From Protopterus annectens (Eukaryota; Chordata; Ceratodontiformes; Protopteridae): 64,000 nt of DNA. The position numbers and the translations under genes are program-made. A model generated the notes under the pieces. That model was given only the letters and a program-made list of their open reading frames with translations. It was not told the DNA's origin and searched no databases. The stretch spans positions 1,936,781,968 to 1,936,845,967 of the forward strand of contig NC_056735.1 of assembly GCF_019279795.1 (NCBI RefSeq), given 5' to 3'. The number at the start of each line of letters is the position of its first letter. Within the stretch, counting starts at the first letter, position 1. Of the stretch, positions 32,901 to 44,544 are shown piece after piece.

Positions 32901-35900
32901 ACAGATGAGGTCAATTTGGTGAAATGTTCATTTTACTGGTTTTGCATAGCAAGGCATGTTACAGATGGGGTCACTTTGGTGAAATGTTCATTTTACTGCT
33001 TGTGCATACCAAGGCATGATACAGATGGGGTCACTTTGGTGAAATGTTCATTTTACTGCTTGTGCATACCAAGGCATGTTACAGATGGGGTCACTTTGGT
33101 GAAATGTTCATTTTACTGCTTGTGCATACCAATGCATGTTACAGATGGGGTCACTTTGGTGAAATGTTCATTTTACTGCTTGTGCATACCAAGGCATGTT
33201 ACAGAGGGGGTCACTTTGGTGAAATGTTCATTTTACTGCTTGTGCATACCAAGGCATGTTACAGATGGGGTCACTTTGGTGAAATGTTCATTTTACTGCT
33301 TGTGCATACCAAGGCATATTACAGATGGGGTCACTTTGGTGAAATGTTCATTTTACTGCGTGTGCATTCCAAGGCATGTTACAGATGGGGTCACTTTGGT
33401 GAAATGTTCATTTTACTGCTTGTGCATACCAAGGCATGTTACAGATGGGGTCACTTTGGTGAAATGTTCATTTTACTGGTTTTGCATACCAAGGCATGTT
33501 ACAGATGGGGTCACTTTGGTGAAATGTTCATTTTACTGCTTGTGCATACCAAGGCATGATACAGATGGGGTCACTTTGGTGAAATGTTCATTTTACTGCT
33601 TGTGCATACCAAGGCATGTTACAGATGGGGTCACTTTGGTGAAATGTTCATTTTACTGCTTGTGCATACCAATGCATGTTACAGATGGGGTCACTTTGGT
33701 GAAATGTTCATTTTACTGCTTGTGCATACCAAGGCATGTTACAGATGGGGTCACTTTGGTGAAATGTTCATTTTACTGCTTGTGCATACCAAGGCATGTT
33801 ACAGATGGGGTCACTTTGGTGAAATTTTCATTTTACTGCTTTGCATACCAAGGCATGTTACAGATGGGGTCACTTTGGTGAAATGTTCATTTTACTGGTT
33901 TTGCATACCAAGACATGTTACAGATGGGGTCACTTTGGTGGAATGTTCATTTTACTGCTTGTGCATACCAAGGCATGTTACAGATGGGGTCACTTTGGTG
34001 AAATGTTCATTTTACTGCTTGTGCATTCCAAGGCATGTTACAGATGGGGTCACTTTGGTGAAATGTTCATTTTACTGCTTGTGCATACCAAGGCATGTTA
34101 CAGATGGGGTCACTTTGGTGAAATGTTCATTGTACTGCTTGTGCATATCAAGGCATGTTACAGATGGGGTCACTTTGATGAAATGTTCATTTTACTGGTT
34201 TTGCATACCAAGGCATGTTACAGATGGGGTCACTTTGGTGAAATGTTCATTTTACTGCTTGTGCATACCAAGGCATGATACAGATGGGGTCACTTTGGTG
34301 AAATGTTCATTTTACTGCTTGTGCATACCAAGGCATGTTGCAGATGGGGTCACTTTGGTGAAATGTTCATTTTACTGCTTGTGCATACCAAGGCATGTTA
34401 CAGATGGCGTCACTTTGGTGAAATGTTCATTTTACTGTTTGTGCATACCAAAGCATGTTACAGATGGGGTCACTTTGGTGAAATGTTCATTTTACTGCTT
34501 GTGCATACCAAGGCATGTTACAGATGGGGTCACTTTGGATAAATGTTCATTTTACTGCTTGTGCATACCAAGGCATGATACAGATGGGGTCACTTTGGTG
34601 AAATGTTCATTTTACTGGTTTTGCATACCAAGGCATGTTATAGATGGGGTCACTTTGGTGAAATGTTCATTTTACTGGTTTTGCATACCAAGGCATGTTA
34701 CAGATGCGGTCACTTTGGTGAAATGTTCATTTTACTGGTTTTGCATACCAAGGCATGTTACAGATGGGGTCACTTTGGTGAAATGTTCATTTTACTGCTT
34801 GTGCATACCAAGGCATGTTACAGATAAGGTCACTTTGGTGAAATGTTCATTTTATTGCTTGTGCATACCAAGGCATGTTACAGATGGGGTCACTTTGGTG
34901 AAATGTTCATTTTACTGCTTGTGCATACCAAGGCATGTTACAGATGGGGTCACTTTGGTGAAATGTTCATTTTACTGCTTGTGCATACCAAGGCATGTTA
35001 CAGATGGGGTCACTTTGGGGAAATGTTCATTTTACTGCTTGTGCATACCAAGGCATATTACAGATGGGGTCACTTTGGTGAAATGTTCATTTTACTGGTT
35101 TTGCATACCAAGGCATGTTATAGATGGGGTCACTTTGGTGAAATGTTCATTTTACTGGTTTTGCATACCAAGGCATGTTACAGATGGGGTCACTTTGGTG
35201 AAATGTTAATTTTACTGCTTGTGCATACGAAGGCATGTTACAGATGGGGTCACTTTGGTGAAATGTTCATTTTACTGCTTGTGCATACCAAGGCATGTTT
35301 TAGATGGGGTCACTTTGGTGAAATGTTCATTTCTTTGCTTGTGCATACCAAGGCTTGTTACAGATGGGGTCACTTTGGTGAAATGTTCATTTTACTGCTT
35401 GTGCATACCAAGGCATGTTACAGATGGGGTCACTTTGGTGAAATGTTCATTTTACTGCTTGTGCATACCAAGGCATGTTACAGATGGGGTCACTTTGGTG
35501 AAATGTTCATTTTACTGGTTTTGCATACCAAGGCATGTTATAGATGGGGTCACTTTGGTGAAATGTTCATTTTACTGGTTTTGCATACCAAGGCATGTTA
35601 CAGATGAGGTCACTTTTGTGAAATGTTCATTTTACTGCTTGTGCATACCAAGGCATGTTACAGATGGGGTCACTTTGGTGAAATGTTCATTTTACTGCTT
35701 GTGCATACCAAGGTATGTTACAGATGGGGTCACTTTGGTGAAATGTTCATTTTACTGCTTGTGCATACCAAGGCATGTTACAGATGGGGTCACTTTGGTG
35801 AAATGTTCATTTTACTGCTTGTGCATACCAAGGCATGTTTCAGAAGGGGTCACTTTGGTGAAATGTTCATTTTACTGCTTGTGCATACCAAGGCATATTA

Positions 35901-38900
35901 CAGATGGGGTCACTTTGGTGAAGTGTTCATTTTACTTGTTTTGCATACCAAGGCATGTTATAGATGGGGTCACTTTGGTGAAATGTTCATTTTACTGGTT
36001 TTGCATTCCAAGGCAGGTTACAGATGGGGTCACTTTGGTGAAATGTTCATTTTACTGCTTGTGCATACCAAGGCATGTTACAGATGGGGTCACTTTGGTG
36101 AAATGTTCATTGTACTGCTTGTGCATTCCAAGGCATGTTACAGATGGGGTCAATTTGGTGAAATGTTCATTTTACTGGTTTTGCATAGCAAGGCATGTTA
36201 CAGATGGGGTCACTTTGGTGAAATGTTCATTTTACTGCTTGTGCATACCAAGGCATGATACAGATGGGGTCACTTTGGTGAAATGTTCATTTTACTGCTT
36301 GTGCATACCAAGGCATGTTACAGATGGGGTCACTTTGGTGAAATGTTCATTTTACTGCTTGTGCATACCAATGCATGTTACAGATGGGGTCACTTTGGTG
36401 AAATGTTCATTTTACTGCTTGTGCATACCAAGGCATGTTACAGATGGAGTCACTTTGGTGAAATGTTCATTTTACTGCTTGTGCATACCAAGGCATGTTA
36501 CAGATGGGGTCACTTTGGTGAAATGTTCATTTTACTGCTTGTGCATACCAAGGCATGTTACAGATGGGGTCACTTTGGTGAAATGTTCATTTTACTGCGT
36601 GTGCATTCCAAGGCATGTTACAGATGGGGTCACTTTGGTGAAATGTTCATTTTACTGCTTGTGCATACCAAGGCATGTTACAGATGGGGTCACTTTGGTG
36701 AAATGTTCATTTTACTGGTTTTGCATACCAAGGCATGTTACAGATGGGGTCACTTTGGTGAAATGTTCATTTTACTGCTTGTGCATACCAAGGCATGATA
36801 CAGATGTGGTCACTTTGGTGAAATGTTCATTTTACTGCTTGTGCATACCAAGGCATGTTACAGATGGGGTCACTTTGGTGAAATGTTCATTTTACTGCTT
36901 GTGCATACCAATGCATGTTACAGATGGGGTCACTTTGGTGAAATGTTCATTTTACTGCTTGTGCATACCAAGGCATGTTACAGATGGGGTCACTTTGGTG
37001 AAATGTTCATTTTACTGCTTGTGCATACCAATGCATGTTACAGATGGGGTCACTTTGGTGAAATGTTCATTTTACTGCTTGTGCATACCAAGGCATGTTA
37101 CAGATGGGGTCACTTTGGTGAAATGTTCATTTTACTGGTTTTGCATACCAAGGCATGTTACAGATGGGGTCACTTTGGTGGAATGTTCATTTTACTGCTT
37201 GTGCATACCAAGGCATGTTACAGATGGGGTCACTTTGGTGAAATGTTCATTTTACTGCTTGTGCATTCCAAGGCATGTTACAGATGGGGTCACTTTGGTG
37301 AAATGTTCATTTTACTGCTTGTGCATACCAAGGCATGTTACAGATGGGGTCACTTTGGTGAAATGTTCATTTTACTGCTTGTGCATTCCAAGGCATGTTA
37401 CAGATGGGGTCACTTTGGTGAAATGTTCATTTTACTGCTTGTGCATACCAAGGCATGTTACAGATGGGTCACTTTGGTGAAATGTTCATTGTACTGCCTG
37501 TGCATATCAAGGCATGTTACAGATGGGGTCACTTTGGTGAAATGTTCATTTTACTGGTTTTGCATACCAAGGCATGTTACAGATGGGGTCACTTTGGTGA
37601 AATGTTCATTTTAAGTTTGTGCATACCAAGGCATGATACAGATGGGGTCACTTTGGTGAAATGTTCATTTTACTGCTTGTGCATACCAATGCATGTTGCA
37701 GATGGGGTCACTTTGGTGAAATGTTCATTTTACTGCTTGTGCATACCAAGGCACGTTACAGATGGGGTCACTTTGGTGAAATGTTCATTTTACTGTTTGT
37801 GCATACCAAAGCATGTTACAGATGGGGTCACTTTGGTGAAATGTTCATTTTACTGCTTGTGCATACCAAGGCATGTTACAGATGGGGTCACTTTGGATAA
37901 ATGTTCATTTTACTGCTTGTGCATACCAAGGCATGTTACAGATGGGGTAACTTTGGTGAAATGTTCATTTTACTGGTTTTGCATACCAAGGCATGTTATA
38001 GATGGGGTCACTTTGGTGAAATGTTCATTTTACTGGTTTTGCATACCAAGGCATGTTACAGATGCGGTCACTTTGGTGAAATGTTCATTTTACTGGTTTT
38101 GCATACCAAGGCATGTTACAGATGGGGTCACTTTGGTGAAATGTTCATTTTACTGCTTGTGCATACCAAGGCATGTTACAGATAAGGTCACTTTGGTGAA
38201 ATGTTCATTTTACTGCTTGTGCATACCAAGGCATGTTACAGATCGGGTCACTTTGGTGAAATGTTCATTTTACTGCTTGTGCATACCAAGGCGTGTTACA
38301 GATGGGGTCACTTTGGTGAAATGTTCATTTTACTGCTTGTGCATACCAAGGCATGTTACAGATGGGGTCACTTTGGGGAAATGTTCATTTTACTGCTTGT
38401 GCATACCAAGGCATATTACAGATGGGGTCACTTTGGTGAAATGTTCATTTTACTGGTTTTGCATACCAAGGCATGTTATAGATGGGGTCACTTTGGTGAA
38501 ATGTTAATTTTACTGGTTTTGCATACCAAGGCATGTTACAGATGGGGTCACTTTGGTGAAATGTTAATTTTACTGCTTGTGCATACCAAGGCATGTTACA
38601 GATGGGGTCACTTTGGTGAAATGTTCATTTTTCTGCTTGTGCATACCAAGGCATGTTACAGATGGGGTCACTTTGGTGAAATGGTCATTTCATTGCTTGT
38701 GCATACCAAGGCTTGTTACAGATGGGGTCACTTTGGTGAAATGTTCATTTTACTGCTTGTGCATACCAAGGCATGTTACAGATGGGGTCACTTTGGTGAA
38801 ATGTTCATTTTACTGCTTGTGCATACCAAGGCATATTACAGGTGGGGTCACTTTGGTGAAATGTTCATTTTACTGGTTTTGCATACCAAGGCATGTTATA

Positions 38901-39724
38901 GATGGGGTCACTTTGGTGAAATGTTCATTTTACTGGTTTTGCATACCAAGGCATGTTACAGATGGGGTCACTTTGGTGAAATGTTCATTTCATTGCTTGT
39001 GCATACCAAGGCTTGTTACAGATGGGGTCACTTTGGTGAAATGTTCATTTTACTGCTTGTGCATACCGAGGCATGTTACAGATGGGGTCACTTTGGTGAA
39101 ATGTTCATTTTACTGCTTGTGCATACCAAGGCATGTTACAGATGGGGTTACTTTGGTGAAATGTTCATTTTAATGCTTGTGCTTACCAAGGCATGTTACA
39201 GATGGGGTCACTTTGGTGAAATGTTCATTTTACTGGTTTTGCATACCAAGGCATGTTACAGATGGGGTCACTTTGGTGAAATGTTCATTTTACTGCTTGT
39301 GCATACCAGGGCATGTTACAGATGGGGTCACTTTTGTGAAATGTTCATTTTACTGCTTGTGCATACCAAGGCATGTTACAGATGGGGTCACTTTGGTGAA
39401 ATGTTCATTTTACTGCTTGTGCATACCAAGGCATGTTATAGATGGGGCCACTTTGGTGAAATGTTCATTTTACTGGTTTTGCATACCAAGGCATGTTACA
39501 GATGGGGTCACTTTGTTGAAATGTTCATTTTACTGCTTGTGCATACCAATGCATGTTACAGATGGGGTCACTTTGGTGAAATGTTCATTTTACTGCTTGT
39601 GTATACCAAGGCGTGTTACAGATGGGGTCACTTTGGTGAAATGTTCATTTTACTGCTTGTGCATACCAAGGCATTTTACAGATGGGGCCACTTTGGTGAA
39701 ATGTTCATTTTACTGCTTGTGCAT

Positions 39725-40240
39725 ACTTGCAGATACTACTTAAGGGGTTGCTTGAATGAAATGTTCTTTTTAGTGCTTGTACTTACCTATATATATAACT
39801 GAAATGATTGCTTGGGTGATAGCTTCATTTTGGTGCTTGAGAAAACCTGGATATATTACTAAAGGTGCCACTTGAGAGAAATGTGTATTTTAGTACTTGT
39901 GTATACCTGGAGCTATTAATGATGGGGTCACTTGGGTGAAATGTTCATTTTAGTGCATGTGCATGCCAGGCATGTAACTGAAGCGATTGTTTTGATGAAA
40001 TTCATTTTACTGCTTGCACTTACTAGGAAATGTTATTAAAGTGGTCACTGGAGGAGTTACTTTATTTGCTTTTCAGCAAAGTACTTGTTTATACATGGTC
40101 AGGCTGCTGAAATGATCACTGGGCAAAATGGTTTATTTTGTCATTTTAGTGCTTGTGCATACTTAAGACTAACTAATGAAGAGGTTGCTAGGGGAAATAA
40201 TTAATTTGTGCATCAAGGAATTGCTTGTGCATACTTGCAT
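39725..40240. repeat. Diverged right-edge units of the 60-bp array
   Basis: About eight to nine decaying units with varying length. Examples are gcttgtacttacctatatat, cctggatatattactaaagg, cctggagctattaatgatgg and gcttgtgcatacttaagact. Divergence rises with distance from the core, as expected where unequal exchange no longer homogenises units. Confidence 0.8.
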
Positions 40241-42960
40241 AAGCAAGTTCCCTGATTGCAAATGCAATATCAAAGGTGAAGCACCACACTTAAGAATGGA
40301 TGTGTGTACTGCAAGGGATGTTGGACTATGAATTGCAAAACCACCTTATTAGACTACTACGCTTTACAGCATTTCTCATTTGTATCTCATTATTTTTTAG
40401 GCCTTGTGTGTTAGAGTAAATGGCCTCAGTTCCTTTGCTATTCTCACTCAGAAAATCAAGAATACCACTATCGCAATTCTGCAAGCAACTATGGGTATCA
40501 CCGTTCCATTGATCTTTCTAAGGCCAACTATAACAAGATGGGTTTATGTTATGTTAACATTTTCTGATTATTGCAAAGGTGTTACTTTATTTTAATTTGT
40601 TATTCATAACTTTTTTTAAAAAATGACAAACATTTTTTCACATCAGATATTCTTAACATTTTGAACAGTTTGTCTTAGATAAGTTTTATATAAAATAACA
40701 AATGTGTGATACAGTCTAGAAGTGCTTTTTTAGTAAAACAGTATATGATGACTCATTTAGCTTTGAAGAAACACTAAATTTGCATCTTAGACAAGTTACA
40801 GAACTCATAAGCATGCACAGTTGTTAAAGAAATCAGATAACTCATTTCAGCTCTGTTGTGCAAATCACAAATAAACATTACTTATAGGTGATGTTAAACA
40901 AATTACCTTATGTAAAAGATGCATTAGGTGATACACAAATAGCTTCATTAGCACATCAGCTGTCACGGCACATTATTTTTTTAGATCTAATAATCCTTGG
41001 TTTTGTATATCGTGCTATCATAAATAAAGGCCTTCTGACCTTTCTGCTGTCTGAACTAATGACATAAACAAAAGTAATACCAGTACAACTGTTATAAATA
41101 ATTCAGTCTGAGGTTACAAAACTGAAAGCACTAAGGCATATCCTTGCCCTTTTTTACAGGGTTAGAAAGACTGTTAACATTCCAAGATATTAAGTCAACT
41201 TCTTGTGAAAAATCAATCTTCAAGGTGCTGCTTACTGTGCTGGAACCGAAGTCTTCTTAAGACACTAAGGTCTTGCTGGCTGGATTGTGCTGGAAACAAA
41301 GTCTAGTTATAATTGCATTTACAGTCGGTTCCCCACAGAAACTTGCAGAATGTACACGGATGCTGCACCAAACTATGTCACTTTAAAAGCAGTAACTTTT
41401 AAATAACTTTTTATAACAGATCACACGAACTACCATTAAGCTTCAGGTACTGTGCTACTTTACTTCTCAAACAGCATGGATGAAGTGAGAGATTCAATAT
41501 TACCTCGGAACAAGTGTGTTCCAACACAAATACCTCTAACAATTTTATCTGTTAATAGTCTCTTTATAGTATTTTTACATCCTGTTTTTCTCCTTGGTAT
41601 TCTATTTTGGTCTTTGAATGAAAACATCTGTTTTCTAGTGTTTGCAGAAAAATATGTTTTCATCCTGTAGAAAAACAATGCTGATATTGTCTTTTAAGGA
41701 AACATCTTGTGCAAATGCTGATTTTATGAAAGCATATCCATTCAAACTTCCTTGCTTAACAGTGTCATATCATAGAAACATACAGATTGTTTTCCTGTTG
41801 TCCATTCTTGAGGAAGCAGGTTAGCTTTCTTACTGACAATGTGAAATGCATACATCCTGTTTTTTACATTTCTGCTAAGTCTGTAAGAGGCCAACTTTCT
41901 TGCTGATAGTGTAAAATGCATACATTCTTATTGATTCTGTAGGAAAACATGTCCCTTAAACAAATTCCTTATTTTTCAAGCCACAGTCATTTAGTATGGA
42001 TGCTAATCACATATTGCTAAACTCTATTTCTACATTTAAGCAAGTTTGATTTTATAGCTTATTTATGTTGCATATTTGTAGCAGAATTACTTTCAACCTT
42101 AATACCTTGTTGAATATACTCTTCCATACTATTTTAGAAACACAATTTCCTGGGTGTTCCTCCTCCCCACCTAACTCACTCCCAAGAAGACCATACATAG
42201 AAGTAAATTACTTTATGTGAATCCACCATAGTAATGAACTGCTAGTGTATTTGTTCACCATGCAAAAGCAAACATATGACACAACTGTTCCTTGTTATAG
42301 CATTCATTAAAGACAATGTAGCACACTGAGTAGACTGATTAGGCTCCAATATTTGGAAAAACAAATTAGTTAAGTGCCAGAGTAGCACGAGACCCAACCT
42401 TAGCAAATGTTAACTACTGCTTATGTCGTTAAGGTTAGGTCTAATTTTTGGCAGTAAAATCTGTCTATACAGACTAGTAAAAGACATTGCCAGAAAAACA
42501 AAATCACTCTGCTTGCTGCCTGTCAGTAAAGTGTCCTGACTTCCAGTAGTATACTTAAAAGCTACAACAATTACAGGATGCATGTTCACCTGCATTTTCT
42601 GATGGATACAAAGTCTGACAATAAAATGTTTGTCATTATTTAGTGTCTTGAGTCCTCAGTAATTTGTGAGAAAACCATGGACAATATGAGGAAAAACCAA
42701 ATATATGAGACAAAAATCTGGACATTGTGCAAAAAAAAAAAAAAATGGACAGCTAAGGGACATGGGAAAGTGAGTGTAAACAGAAGTGACTGCATTACAC
42801 CATCTTTCTGAACGTGTACACAAGTTGAGTTGCTCTGCCTATGGTTGTTCCATTCTAAGTGGATTGTTCATCTAACTAAAAGTGCTCAATAATTGCTTTA
42901 CAGTTTTAAAACTTTGTAAAACACTTAGCTTTTGTTTTCTTTTCTACTTTAATTTGTAGT
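40241..42960. other. AT-rich intergenic DNA with a 70-bp duplicated patch
   Basis: No gene recognised. At 41823-41862 and 41893-41931 a segment (ctttcttnctgannntgt followed by aaatgcatacat) is repeated at a 70-bp spacing with several differences. An (A)15 run occurs near 42732. Confidence 0.55.
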
Positions 42961-43020
42961 GCAAGGAACAGATAAAAGCTCCGTGCACTACAAACAATTC
43001 TAATCATGTCTCCGATCCTA

Positions 43021-43107
43021 ACTTATTATGTGCTGTCAACATGGATGCCAAGAAATTCACCTCTCAAGTGAATTTCTTGGAATCCATGTCAAGAACACAT
43101 AATAAGT
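43021..43107. repeat. Inverted repeat, 40-nt arms, 7-nt loop
   Basis: Arm 43021-43060 (acttattatgtgctgtcaac to agaaattcac) and arm 43068-43107 pair at 35 of 40 positions, around loop ctctcaa. The perfectly paired inner part is ccaagaaattcac. Just beyond, catcggtgactcaatcatt would translate as IGDSII, similar to the esterase GDS block of CR1-like ORF1. That could be chance. Confidence 0.9.
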
Positions 43108-43480
43108 CAGACATCATCGGTGACTCAATCATTATCTTTTACATAAAAAATAATCTAAAGAACCAATAGAAACTATTTACAAATCAACACATAGCACTCC
43201 CAAAGAGAAGGTACAGATCCTATTAGAGCACCAAACAAAAACATGATACCCTATACTCTCTAGATGGTGTTTGTGAGTAAAACATACATTAGTCACATCT
43301 TGTGTCATTAGACCAAAAACAGCTCCCCTCCATGCACACTTTGCCGTTTTTATTTTTAAGCCCAGTGTTGACTCAACCAAAAGAAAAATAGCAGATTCTC
43401 ACCTAGTCCAGATTCTTTATATGCTACAAAAATATATATTAAATTCCCTTGTATATTTATGGATTAATCTCAAAATGGAG

Positions 43481-44029
43481 CTAGACTATGCAAACCATGA
43501 TATCCTGCCCATATATTGCACAGAGATGTATACCAAAGTCTGTTCCATCTACTGCTTGCAGTTCTTTATAAATTCTGCTGAAAAGATGCAAAACCAGAGT
43601 TGATACAGTCATCTCCCTGGCATTTAAAAACCTTGGAAGACTCCCTTGATCCCACTGTAGGGTAAAAAGTAAAAGTGAATTAACAAAAGCCCTCTTCCTA
43701 CTCACACCCTTATGTTGGCAACTTTCCTTCTTCTGACTGAGGTGGTAGGCATCTGGATGAATCATTTGTTTTTTTCCCAAATCAGAAAGCAAAGGCTGCC
43801 CTCTACCTGCTAACCACTTGCATCTTAAAAAAAAGGAAAAGGTTCCAGATCCTTGTACAGTTACTCTTTGAGGGAATTTGTTCTTGGAGCCTCCATGGAT
43901 TGTGAATTTGACATATCTAGCAAGTGAGAGTCTACTGGTCTGGATGACAATTGGGCCAGAGAGAAAAACACTTGAACCCCCTGAAACCAAATGTTCAGTG
44001 TCGCCAGTTACGATAATTGGAATCTCCAT
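43481..44029 (-). CDS. Unclassified 182-aa ORF, possible LTR-element leader region
   Basis: The longest non-repetitive open frame outside recognised LINE and tandem-repeat sequence. It starts MEIPIIVTGDTEHLVSGGSS and ends DIMVCIV. It has no transmembrane or signal pattern, scattered Cys residues and no domain I recognise. On the same strand the DNA near 44012 reads taactggcgacactgaacat, preceded by aataaa at about 44034. The TGGCGAC form recalls the primer-binding site after an LTR, so the frame could be readthrough of an LTR-element leader. No LTR pair, gag or pol is visible. It may also be a chance ORF. Confidence 0.2.
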   Translation of the reverse strand: MEIPIIVTGDTEHLVSGGSSVFLSGPIVIQTSRLSLARYVKFTIHGGSKNKFPQRVTVQGSGTFSFFLRCKWLAGRGQPLLSDLGKKQMIHPDAYHLSQKKESCQHKGVSRKRAFVNSLLLFTLQWDQGSLPRFLNAREMTVSTLVLHLFSRIYKELQAVDGTDFGIHLCAIYGQDIMVCIV

Positions 44030-44544
44030 TTATTAAGCCTGCAGATTCTGACTGCAGGTTGAAAGACTGCACATAGAATATGTATTTTGGGAAAGAGCTC
44101 TTCCAGAGATGAAAATAAGAATATTATGCATCCCTTTAGGGTACAAGTAGTGAAGCAAACAAGAATCAGTCTACCTCTTACAACTCTTAATCCATGGGGA
44201 GAGTATACTCAATAGTCTCTCTCTATTTGTACCTTAGAATTAGCAATACTTATCCATTCTGGTTTAAAAGCACTGTTGTGCTTATTTCCAGCCTTTCCTG
44301 TAACTTGTTTAGTCCAGATACAGATTTGCTGTATCCAGGACTGTTTGTAAGCTTCTGAGAGGTGCCGACGTCTACTCTTCAATTTTTCCCTTGGATCTGC
44401 TAGTTCTCTCTTCTCCTGCACTTTTACTAGCTTATTAGTCTAGTACTTTACCATACCAGACTCCTTATAGCAATTATTGTAGCATACAAAAGTGCTACCA
44501 GCACTAAACCTTCTAGAAGGAAACCGTTCTAATACTTATTATTA

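Larger units (their letters stand above)
29878..40240. repeat. 60-bp minisatellite array, about 163 core units plus diverged edge units
   Basis: The core (about 29945-39725) consists of about 163 head-to-tail 60-bp units. The unit begins ttgtgcataccaaggcatgt, continues tacagatggggtcactttgg and ends tgaaatgttcattttactgc. Most units differ from consensus at 0-3 positions. Only four length changes are visible in the core, all single-base deletions, near 32380, 33840, 37467 and 37614. Edge units at 29878-29996 and 39725-40240 are diverged in both sequence and length. Recurrent variants (ttttgcat, gcatgata, caatgcat, gcattcc, gtcaatttgg) reveal higher-order periods. Two forward frames lack stops, giving long artefactual ORFs. 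The unit does not resemble a satellite I know. Confidence 0.98.

Noticed and set aside
29945..39725. CRISPR-like or other prokaryotic repeat array
   Set aside because: Units are contiguous with no unique spacers, and the surroundings are clearly a eukaryotic repeat landscape.
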